This document shows, one piece after another, positions 1 through 5,053 of a stretch of 5,669 bases of DNA. A program made the position numbers and the translations under genes. The first letter of the stretch is position 1; each line of letters starts with the position of its first letter. The DNA is from an uncultured Clostridium sp. (GTDB lineage: Bacteria > Bacillota > Clostridia > TANB77 > CAG-508): NCBI GenBank assembly GCA_900552655.1, contig USAE01000075.1, positions 1 through 5,669 of the forward strand, read 5' to 3'. The notes under the pieces are model-generated. The model had not been told where the DNA came from. It ran no database searches and worked only from the letters and a program-made list of their open reading frames with translations.

Positions 1-1
1 G

Positions 2-151
2 AATAGTTATTCTGAGCGTTATCTAAAAAAATTAAATTATTATATAAGTTTAGCAGAAAATCATAAAAATTATGATTCTAACATTGCTTCTATAATAAAT
101 GAAAATCTAAAAAAATTAAAAAAAGAAAATTTTAAAATAGAATTACCTTAA
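2..151 (+). CDS. C-terminal end of an unidentified protein (partial)
   Basis: An open frame enters from the left edge and runs 49 codons to a TAA stop. The residues are Lys-, Asn- and Leu-rich, with a predicted amphipathic helix (IINENLKKLKKENFK) just before the last residues KIELP. I do not recognise the family from this fragment. Amino acid composition fits a real gene of this AT-rich genome rather than a chance frame, but only the tail is visible, so the call rests on the open frame and its position. It converges on the yhgE operon, and the hairpin at 250-278 could end both transcripts, although the T-run is much better for the leftward one. Confidence 0.55.
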   Translation, partial: NSYSERYLKKLNYYISLAENHKNYDSNIASIINENLKKLKKENFKIELP

Positions 152-246
152 AAAGCTTTGCTAGCTAAAAAGTACTCCTAAAATTTTCCAGCAAATGTAA
201 CTTCTATAAAATTCTAAGTTACTTCCTAATTGTCTAGTACAGAAGT

Positions 247-278
247 AAAAAAATGTGGTCTTAACAAGACCACATTTT
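247..278 (-). terminator. Intrinsic terminator of the tetR-yhgE operon
   Basis: A perfect 13-bp inverted repeat (250-262 with 266-278, 3-nt loop) has the core TGTGGTCTT. On the minus strand it runs into seven consecutive T (complement of 247-253). The stem begins on the base next to the yhgE stop codon, so there is no 3' UTR before the hairpin. In the plus direction the tail is only TTTT then CTAG, so it may act weakly for the gene ending at 151. Confidence 0.9.
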
Positions 279-2513
279 CTAGTTATTATCTTTTATTTTC
301 TTTTTATTTCTAACGAAATCACAAATTGCTGTAATTGCAAAAGTTACAATTATTATCATTATTAAAATTAATATATAACTTCCTTTAAAGTTAGTAACTG
401 TTGGAACTAAAATTTCTTTTAATAATTTAATACAATATGTCATAGGTAAAAATGGTGTAAATGCTTGGAATCCTACATTTATCGTTTCTATAGGGAATGT
501 TCCTCCAGATGCAGCTAATTGTAATACTAAAATAATTAGTGCAATAAATTTTCCAACATCTCCAAAGTTTCTAATTAAAAATTGTATTATACTCATAAAT
601 GCAATTCCTATTAATGTACTTACTCCATAATATAAAGCTATATTTTGTACTTCGAATCCTAATCCCATTTTTAATAAAAATCCTGTAATTAAACCTTCTA
701 CTGCTCCAATTGCAAGATATATAACATTTTGTAATAATTTGTTTTTACTATTAATTCCTAATATTCCAAAACGATTTTCATGGTCATAGTAGAAAATAAC
801 ATAGCACATTAAAGCTCCTACCCATAAACCTATACATAAGAATAACGGAGTAAACGCAATACCATATGAGTTAACTTCCCCATATTCTTTTGTTTCGAAT
901 ATTACTGGTGTTTCTGCAAAGTCTTCCAATCCTTCTAATGTTTTTAGCTCTTCTTTTGTATCTTTTAGACCATTATTAATGGTTTCTTTAAAAGTTCCTA
1001 TTCCTTCTACTAATTTTCCACTACCTTCTGAAGCTGAAGTTGTTCCATTATGAATTGTATCTATTGCAGTATATATTTGGTCTGAACTTGTATCTAGTGT
1101 AGATAAACCTGTGCTTAGACTTAAACTTCCTTCAGATAAACTTGCTGTTCCATTTCTTAATGTATCTATTCCTTGGTTTAAAGCTGTGCTTCCTTCTTTT
1201 AATGATGTTAATGCTAATTTTAAGTTTTTAACACCTTGTGTAATTGCAGATAAATTACTGCTTGAATTTAATAATGTTTGTGTGCCTGTATATAATTTAT
1301 TTGCCCATTCTTTTACAGAAGTTCCATTATTTATTATAGTTTGTGCTCCATTTTCTAATTTTGAATTTACAGATTGTATGTTCTTACTTCCTTGTTTTAT
1401 CTTTTCACCAGATGTTTTTAATTCTGAAAAAGCACCACTATTTAATAATATATTAGCTTTATTAGCCAGTTCTTGTATTTCTGGGTCTTGAGATGTTTCA
1501 CCTTTTTTTACTAGTGCTTTTAAAATATTTTCTGTATTAGTATTTAGAGAATTTGAACTATCTATATAATTATTTACATTTCCTAGCAATTTCTTGTTAT
1601 TTTCTATATATGATTTTATATTCTTAGATAATTCTGTACTTCCTTCAACATAATTATTAACACCTTCGTTTAAGCTTTTAGCACCTTCATTTAAACTGTT
1701 TATTCCTTCAGATAATTTTAAAATTCCTTCTTCACCTTGTGATGATAATTTATCTGCACCATCACTTATCTGTGTAATTGCACTGTTTAAGCTTTTTCCA
1801 CCTTCTTGTAAATCCTCTACTCCTTCAGAAACTTGGTTAATTCCTCCATTTAAAGCTTTACTACCTTCATTTGCTGATTTTACTCCATTATTAAATTGTG
1901 CATAACTATTTTCTAGTTTGCCTGTTCCATCATTAATTTGATTAATTCCAGAATTTAAGTTTTCTGCTCCTGCTAATAATGTATCTGCTCCATTTTCTAT
2001 TTTACCTAAACTATTTGGAACTTCTTCTAATTTATTTGATAATGTCGATATTATTTCTTTATCTACTTTAGTTTGTAAACTTAGTTGTGCTGTTTTTACT
2101 GCACTATTAATCATTTGTGTAGCTAAATAATTTGTAGCTTGATTAGGGCTATATGTAATTTTAGCGGTTTGTTTATCTGTTGTACTTGCACTTTCTAAAC
2201 ATTTTGTAAAGTCACTTGGTATTTCTATAGTTGCATAATATTTTCCTTCTTCCATACCTTTTTGTGCTTCTTTTGTATTTACATCTTCAAAACAAAATGT
2301 TTTACTATCTTGCAAACTTTGTACAAACTCTTTTCCTTGGTTTTTACCATCTTTTCCTTCGTCTAAATTTACTAATGCTACTTTCATATCTGATAAATTA
2401 CCATATGGATCCCAATATGATTTTAAATAAAAGTAGCTATAAATTAGTGGTATAAATAATACTACTACAAAAATTACAATTGTAAAAATCTTCTTCTTGT
2501 CTATTTTTTCCAT
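279..2513 (-). CDS. yhgE: YhgE/Pip family membrane protein
   Basis: This 744-residue protein has the layout of the YhgE/Pip (phage infection protein, ABC-2 related) family. One transmembrane helix lies at residues 9-31. A conserved extracytoplasmic segment follows (NLSDMKVALVNLDEG near 39-53, ATIEIPSDFT near 94-103). From about 170 to 520 there is a long region of xxxLxxG-type heptads (such as LNSGINQINDG and LNEGAKSLNEG). Five further membrane helices lie at about 553-575, 595-617, 624-647, 653-673 and 712-733, with the family signature SGGTFPIETI near 672. Known relatives include Lactococcus Pip and Bacillus YueB, surface receptors for phages c2 and SPP1; the normal cellular role of most members is unclear, though transport or type VII secretion links exist. 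The start is ATG three bases after the tetR stop (TAAATAATG), and its ribosome site AAGGAAG lies inside the end of tetR, so translation is probably coupled. Family call is firm; substrate is unknown. Confidence 0.93.
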   Translation of the reverse strand: MEKIDKKKIFTIVIFVVVLFIPLIYSYFYLKSYWDPYGNLSDMKVALVNLDEGKDGKNQGKEFVQSLQDSKTFCFEDVNTKEAQKGMEEGKYYATIEIPSDFTKCLESASTTDKQTAKITYSPNQATNYLATQMINSAVKTAQLSLQTKVDKEIISTLSNKLEEVPNSLGKIENGADTLLAGAENLNSGINQINDGTGKLENSYAQFNNGVKSANEGSKALNGGINQVSEGVEDLQEGGKSLNSAITQISDGADKLSSQGEEGILKLSEGINSLNEGAKSLNEGVNNYVEGSTELSKNIKSYIENNKKLLGNVNNYIDSSNSLNTNTENILKALVKKGETSQDPEIQELANKANILLNSGAFSELKTSGEKIKQGSKNIQSVNSKLENGAQTIINNGTSVKEWANKLYTGTQTLLNSSSNLSAITQGVKNLKLALTSLKEGSTALNQGIDTLRNGTASLSEGSLSLSTGLSTLDTSSDQIYTAIDTIHNGTTSASEGSGKLVEGIGTFKETINNGLKDTKEELKTLEGLEDFAETPVIFETKEYGEVNSYGIAFTPLFLCIGLWVGALMCYVIFYYDHENRFGILGINSKNKLLQNVIYLAIGAVEGLITGFLLKMGLGFEVQNIALYYGVSTLIGIAFMSIIQFLIRNFGDVGKFIALIILVLQLAASGGTFPIETINVGFQAFTPFLPMTYCIKLLKEILVPTVTNFKGSYILILIMIIIVTFAITAICDFVRNKKKIKDNN

Positions 2514-2516
2514 TAT

Positions 2517-3086
2517 TTACTCTTCCTTTCTTAATCCTTTTCTTAAAACTTCTGAAACAGTTTTAGCTAATACTTGCCTATCTATATTTTTATCTTTTGA
2601 TCCCCATTCGATAACCAATGCAATGTACATTTTGTAAATTAAAAATGTTGTTATATCTAAATCTTGATAGTCTATATATCCTTTTTCTTTTGCCCTTACT
2701 AATTTAGATTTAATATAATTTTGAATTTTTTCATCTATTATTTTTAAACTATCTATAATTATGGGATTTTTTAGCCACTCTGCTTCTTTTGTTATAATAT
2801 TTAGAAAGTTTTGATTTTTTCTGTATTCTAAGATTTCATAAAGCCCTTGATTTACACTTTCAAAAAATTCTAAATTTTTTGCTTCTATTTTTTCTACTAT
2901 TTTTTCCATGTTTAATATTTCTTCTTGAATAAAATATTTTAATAGTTCTTCTTTACTAGAAAAGTACATATAAATTGTTTTCTTTGTTACTCCTGCTTCT
3001 TTTGCAATTTCATCCATAGATACTTTTTTAAAACCATATTGATGAAATAAATTTCTCGCTGCTTCTATAATTTGTGTTTCTTTCAT
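2517..3086 (-). CDS. TetR/AcrR family transcriptional repressor
   Basis: A 189-residue regulator of the usual TetR length. The N-terminal DNA-binding domain (residues 1-50) is textbook: helix IIEAARNLFHQYGF, then the helix-turn-helix SMDEIAKEAGVTKKTIYMYF at 23-42, followed by SSKEELL. The all-helical C-terminal part (from about 55) is the variable ligand and dimer domain, and its ligand cannot be inferred. The frame can be extended to a GTG at 3107, but the ATG at 3086 is preferred because a perfect AAGGAGG sits 5 nt upstream of it (3092-3098), inside the longer version. The gene is first in an operon with yhgE and probably controls both through the operator at 3110-3136 over its own promoter. 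TetR plus YhgE pairs are common in Firmicutes. Confidence 0.95.
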   Translation of the reverse strand: MKETQIIEAARNLFHQYGFKKVSMDEIAKEAGVTKKTIYMYFSSKEELLKYFIQEEILNMEKIVEKIEAKNLEFFESVNQGLYEILEYRKNQNFLNIITKEAEWLKNPIIIDSLKIIDEKIQNYIKSKLVRAKEKGYIDYQDLDITTFLIYKMYIALVIEWGSKDKNIDRQVLAKTVSEVLRKGLRKEE

Positions 3087-3109
3087 TTTTTCCTCCTTGT
3101 TTTGCACTG

Positions 3110-3136
3110 GTATACTATTTTCGTATATTAGTATAC
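3110..3136. promoter_or_regulatory. Putative TetR operator (8-bp inverted repeat)
   Basis: GTATACTA (3110-3117) and TAGTATAC (3129-3136) form a perfect inverted repeat with an 11-bp centre, 27 bp overall. It covers the -10 box and the expected transcription start of tetR. Symmetric sites of this size at the regulator's own promoter are typical of TetR repressors, so binding by the adjacent regulator is the simplest reading. Binding itself is inferred. Confidence 0.8.
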
Positions 3137-3158
3137 TTCATTTATATGTTTTTGTCAA
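3130..3158 (-). promoter_or_regulatory. Promoter of the tetR-yhgE operon
   Basis: On the minus strand TTGACA (complement of 3153-3158) and TATACT (complement of 3130-3135) are separated by exactly 17 bp. The start of transcription should lie near 3123, about 37 nt before the ATG at 3086. The -10 box is part of the right operator arm, which explains how a repressor would block it. Confidence 0.88.
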
Positions 3159-3260
3159 GATTAGCGTTACTTAATAACTTCATAAAATATGTTATTTTTG
3201 CATTATTATTATTTTTTAATGTACCATTTTAAATTTTTATAAAAAAATTTAAAATTTATA

Positions 3261-3290
3261 TTGACAAAGTATATGTTGTGGTATTATAAT
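3261..3290 (+). promoter_or_regulatory. Promoter of tRNA-Leu
   Basis: TTGACA (3261-3266) and TATAAT (3285-3290) match consensus completely with an 18-bp spacer. The 35 or so bases upstream are almost pure A and T in runs, as expected of an UP element at a stable-RNA promoter. Transcription should start near 3297, about 20 nt before the mature tRNA. Confidence 0.88.
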
Positions 3291-3317
3291 AAGCATTGTC
3301 AGTTGCAAGACATATAT

Positions 3318-3406
3318 GCAGATGTGGCGGAACTGGCAGACGCACAGGACTTAAAATCCTGCGAGGGTTAAACCTCGTGCCGGTTCGATTCCGGCCATCT
3401 GCACCA
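3318..3406 (+). tRNA. tRNA-Leu (anticodon UAA)
   Basis: An 89-nt cloverleaf is complete. The acceptor stem is GCAGATG with CATCTGC, the anticodon stem is CAGGA/TCCTG around loop CTTAAAA (anticodon TAA), the class II long variable arm is CGAGG/CCTCG, and the T arm is GCCGG-TTCGATT-CCGGC. A discriminator A at 3403 is followed by an encoded CCA at 3404-3406. The tRNA reads UUA and, by wobble, UUG leucine codons; UUA is very frequent in this AT-rich genome. The gene stands alone with its own promoter and terminator. tRNA-Leu genes are common integration targets, and the accessory-looking DNA begins right after it. Confidence 0.98.
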
Positions 3407-3449
3407 AAACAGTTGAAATTTAATCAATTTCAACTGTTTTTATTTTTGT
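3406..3449 (+). terminator. Intrinsic terminator of tRNA-Leu
   Basis: A perfect 15-bp stem (3406-3420 with 3426-3440, loop TAATC) is followed by a T-rich tail (TATTTTTGTT after the T's of the stem). It starts on the last base of the encoded CCA. Confidence 0.95.
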
Positions 3450-3550
3450 TCAAAAGTATTTGTAAGTATTGATATAATTGCATTTTAGCAATTTTCATTA
3501 TTCAACCTATTTTCAAAATTATTTGTTATTATTCATTATTTTTGCATAAT

Positions 3551-3582
3551 TGCACGGAATATGCACGGACGATTTGCACGGA
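3551..3582. repeat. Three direct copies of TGCACGGA
   Basis: The octamer TGCACGGA occurs at 3551-3558, 3562-3569 and 3575-3582, start-to-start distances 11 and 13 bp, close to one helical turn. It stands out because the surroundings are nearly all A and T. A cluster of short direct repeats about 145 bp from the 3' end of a tRNA resembles arm-type sites bound by a tyrosine integrase, but no integrase gene is in the window, so this role is a guess. Confidence 0.6.
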
Positions 3583-3660
3583 AAATAATCAATGTAATTA
3601 TACTAAAATCAGGTGTTATAGAAATTTTGGATTTTTTTATCATACATCGTAAGCTATACT

Positions 3661-3704
3661 TTCTACTTATGTAATTAAACATTTTCTATAAGTAGAATAG
3701 GAGG
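3661..3704 (+). promoter_or_regulatory. Hairpin and ribosome-site-like sequence without a gene
   Basis: TTCTACTTAT (3661-3670) pairs with ATAAGTAGAA (3688-3697) around a 17-nt loop. AGGAGG follows at 3699-3704, but no start codon lies at a useful distance; the nearest triplets are ATA and then TAA. The likely explanation is the ruined start region of the AAA gene whose tail is recognisable further right. A TATACT at about 3653 may be a leftover -10 box. Confidence 0.35.
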
Positions 3705-3809
3705 AGTTTATAGAATAATTTAACTTTGAAATTTGTTTATCTATTTCCATTTTTGTCGTCAATAGAATACCAGTCTTTGGCTTTACAATTTTTATCTACT
3801 AATTTATCT

Positions 3810-4301
3810 TTTTATCAATTGTTACAATGAGGTACAGAGACAACAGGAATAGATAAAGACAAAGTAGTTGTTATAGATGACCAAATTTCAAGTCTTGATA
3901 GGAATGTTTTGTTTATAGTAACTACTTTAGTAAAAAATATAATGTAAAATTGTTTTGAAAATATAAATGGCATAAAACAAGTATTTATATTAATACATAA
4001 TGTATATTTTAATAAAGAGGTCACTTATAGGCATAGACAAGGGAAAAGAAAAGATGAAACCTATTGGATAGTAAGAAAATTAAATAACCAATCATATATT
4101 AATGATTTTGACAGAGAAGATAAAATAATAGAAAAATCATTAATTGCGTACATAAATGATGGTTCTCATTCAATAGGTGATGACTTTTCTATTAGTATTG
4201 GAACAGAAGAAATCCAAAAATATTTATTAGCATTTGAGAAAATATTTGACAAATCAGGTGATATCAATCATTATAACATTATGAGAAGCATTGAAGGATG
4301 A
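3810..4301 (+). pseudogene. Decayed AAA_13-family ATPase (RloC/PrrC-like), C-terminal remnant
   Basis: Reading one frame from 3810 to the TGA at 4299 gives a recognisable C-terminal ATPase end: FYQLLQ, then a TGA at 3828, GTETTGIDKDK, the Walker B and D-loop segment VVVIDDQISSLD, a TAA at 3945, NGIKQVFILIHNVYF with the switch histidine at 3996, ETYWIVRKLNNQSY, INDGSHSI, and SGDINHYN near the end. From memory of the family, the Walker B is usually IDDPISSLD and the switch FILTHN, so the Pro-to-Gln and Thr-to-Ile changes are also decay. The stretch between NNQSY and the INDGSHSI block appears some tens of residues too short, suggesting a deletion near 4095-4110. The N-terminal part with Walker A is missing. 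Members of this ATPase group include anticodon nucleases and other phage-defence proteins; the exact subfamily cannot be told from this remnant. Its stop overlaps an ATG (ATGA at 4298-4301), close to the downstream gene. Confidence 0.82.
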
Positions 4302-4315
4302 AAAGGAGAATTCTT

Positions 4316-4774
4316 ATGGAAATAATAGAATGGTGTAATAATAATCAAGGATTTATTAGTGCTATATTAAGTTTATTAACTTTGATAGCTAGTATAATAG
4401 CTATAATTATCTCAATAGTAACATCAAGATTACCTTTTAAGAAAAAGTTATTATTAACTTTTGGAAGTTTTATTGGTATTGGATTTGAATGTACTGGAAC
4501 ACATGTTACTGTAACTAATGTCGGAAATCGAAATATTTTTATTAAAAATCTAGGAATAAAAGTTGAAGGACAAGTTTTTACAAATACAAAAACAATAGAA
4601 GAAAGTAGAATAATGTTAAACCCTGGCGAAACAACCACACAATACTTTTATAATTCTGAATTTTCTGCCTTTTCTAAAATACAACAAAATAAAAAAGCAT
4701 ATGCTTATGCAGAAGATTCAGAAGGAAAAAAATATAAAAAGTATATATGTAAAGTTAAAAATTTAGTGAAATAA
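4316..4774 (+). CDS. Small membrane-anchored protein of unknown function
   Basis: A 152-residue protein. Residues 13-36 form one hydrophobic helix (FISAILSLLTLIASIIAIII and onward), followed by basic SRLPFKKK, which by the positive-inside rule puts the C-terminal domain in the cytoplasm. The rest (about 44-152) looks like a beta-sandwich: alternating hydrophobic strands, the segment VTVTNVGNRNIFIKNLG, then LNPGETTTQYF and AYAYAEDSEGKKYKKY. I know no function for it. The ATG at 4316 is chosen over the in-frame ATG at 4298 because AAAAGGAG at 4301-4308 is well placed for 4316, whereas the earlier ATG has no ribosome site and overlaps the pseudogene stop. Tight spacing to the AAA remnant suggests a former two-gene operon, with this as the membrane partner. 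Unlike its neighbour it is intact. Confidence 0.75.
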   Translation: MEIIEWCNNNQGFISAILSLLTLIASIIAIIISIVTSRLPFKKKLLLTFGSFIGIGFECTGTHVTVTNVGNRNIFIKNLGIKVEGQVFTNTKTIEESRIMLNPGETTTQYFYNSEFSAFSKIQQNKKAYAYAEDSEGKKYKKYICKVKNLVK

Positions 4775-4811
4775 TTGAAATAAAATACTGAAATTATAAA
4801 AATTGTAAAAT

Positions 4812-4891
4812 TAAAAAGGAAGTTCTGTTTATAAACAGGGCTTCCTTAATATTAATGACTTACATAGCATAAATGCTATGGACACTAATGT
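4812..4891 (-). ncRNA. Structured small RNA, copy 2
   Basis: Read leftward, the unit begins with ACATTAGTGTCC (complement of 4880-4891). It continues with a hairpin CATAGCAT-TT-ATGCTATG (4863-4880), GTAAG, TCATTA, and ends with a terminator hairpin (4816-4847) plus T-run. TAGTG (complement of 4883-4887) can pair with CATTA (complement of 4853-4857), enclosing the inner hairpin. This pairing includes a G-U that would be an A-C mismatch on the other strand, which supports the leftward sense. The layout matches the unit at 4929-5002 in order of parts and in the conserved blocks, but not in stem sequence. No open frame of note is present. I cannot assign a known RNA family. The 5' end is estimated from the promoter. 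Confidence 0.72.
4813..4847 (-). terminator. Intrinsic terminator of sRNA copy 2
   Basis: AAGGAAG (4816-4822) pairs with CTTCCTT (4841-4847), continuing inward through two G-U pairs and CTGTT/AACAG to a small AT loop. On the minus strand the stem merges into TTTTT then AATTTTA. In the plus direction there is no T-run, so it is a poor terminator for the gene ending at 4774. Confidence 0.85.
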
Positions 4892-4897
4892 AATAAT

Positions 4898-4927
4898 AGT
4901 ATATGAAAAATTTTAGATTATATGCAA
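4898..4927 (-). promoter_or_regulatory. Promoter of sRNA copy 2
   Basis: On the minus strand TTGCAT (complement of 4922-4927) and TATACT (complement of 4898-4903) have an 18-bp spacer, the same spacer as the promoter of copy 1. The -10 is good and the -35 weak. The conserved ACATTAG block starts 6 nt after the -10, about where transcription should begin. Confidence 0.6.
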
Positions 4928-4928
4928 T

Positions 4929-4955
4929 AAAAAACGATAGCTTTTTGAGCTATCG
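4929..4955 (-). terminator. Intrinsic terminator of sRNA copy 1 (and pemK read-through)
   Basis: CGATAGCT (4935-4942) and AGCTATCG (4948-4955) form a perfect 8-bp stem with a 5-nt loop. On the minus strand it is followed by six T (complement of 4929-4934). It is the first terminator downstream of the toxin gene. Confidence 0.92.
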
Positions 4956-5002
4956 GATTATAATGATTACGTTCTTTTCAGAACGGACACTAATGTTTTA
5001 TT
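4929..5002 (-). ncRNA. Structured small RNA, copy 1
   Basis: Read leftward the unit has ACATTAGTGTCC (complement of 4985-4996), then a 6-bp hairpin CGTTCT-GAAA-AGAACG with a GNRA-type tetraloop (4970-4985), GTAA, TCATTA, and a perfect terminator (4935-4955) with six T. TAGTG (complement of 4988-4992) and CATTA (complement of 4961-4965) can form an outer 5-bp stem around the hairpin. Length is about 70-75 nt, with the 5' end estimated from the promoter. The unit begins about 50 nt after the pemK stop codon on the same strand, and no terminator lies between them, so a pemK transcript would also run through it and end at its terminator. Function unknown; a regulatory or antitoxin-like RNA is possible but unproven. 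Confidence 0.76.
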
Positions 5003-5008
5003 AATTTA

Positions 5009-5038
5009 ATTATAAACTATTCCATGGCAGAAAGTCAA
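5009..5038 (-). promoter_or_regulatory. Promoter of sRNA copy 1
   Basis: On the minus strand TTGACT (complement of 5033-5038) and TATAAT (complement of 5009-5014) are 18 bp apart. The -35 lies about 15 bp beyond the pemK stop codon. Transcription should begin near 5002, about 6 nt before the conserved ACATTAG block. Confidence 0.82.
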
Positions 5039-5053
5039 GCAAAATTCAAAATT

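Larger units (their letters stand above)
3441..3809. other. Gene-free region between tRNA-Leu and the AAA pseudogene
   Basis: No convincing reading frame on either strand. It contains the TGCACGGA cluster (3551-3582), a hairpin followed by an AGGAGG (3661-3704), and sequence that may be the unrecognisable front of the decayed ATPase. The composition is AT-rich throughout apart from the repeat cluster. Confidence 0.6.
4880..4996. repeat. Direct repeat of GGACACTAATGT
   Basis: The identical 12-mer occurs at 4880-4891 and 4985-4996, 105 bp apart, each time directly after a hairpin as read on the plus strand. On the minus strand it is ACATTAGTGTCC, the conserved 5' block of the two RNA units. 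I saw no third copy in the window. Confidence 0.9.

Noticed and set aside
197..248. Inverted repeats GTAACTT/AAGTTAC (197-222) and TTACTTC/GAAGTAA (219-248)
   Set aside because: Seven-pair AT-rich stems with loops of 12 nt or more, mutually exclusive, and without a following T-run; expected by chance in such DNA.
1111..1491. Open frame of 126 codons on the plus strand
   Set aside because: It lies wholly inside yhgE on the opposite strand, where the repeated codons of the heptad region keep an antisense frame open; no ribosome site and no recognisable domain.
2231..2455. Open frame of 74 codons on the plus strand
   Set aside because: Antisense to the start of yhgE; hydrophobic composition is only the mirror of Lys/Glu-rich codons.
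3087..3107. Seven extra codons at the N-terminus of the TetR regulator from a GTG
   Set aside because: The extension contains the AAGGAGG that serves the ATG at 3086, and the GTG itself has no ribosome site.
3173..3196. Inverted repeat AATAAC/GTTATT between the tetR and tRNA promoters
   Set aside because: Only 6 bp with a 12-nt AT loop; no reason to treat it as a site.
3551..3582. CRISPR-like repeat cluster
   Set aside because: Repeats of 8 bp with 3 to 5 bp between them are far too short for a CRISPR array.
3815..4024. Open frame of 69 codons on the minus strand
   Set aside because: Antisense to the AAA_13 remnant, whose family motifs are clear on the plus strand; no ribosome site.
4298..4315. 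Upstream ATG of the small membrane protein, overlapping the pseudogene stop
   Set aside because: The second ATG at 4316 has a properly placed AAAAGGAG; the first could only be used by coupling to the dead gene.
4345..4638. Open frame of 97 codons on the minus strand
   Set aside because: Antisense to the intact membrane-protein gene, which has a good ribosome site and a coherent helix-plus-domain layout.
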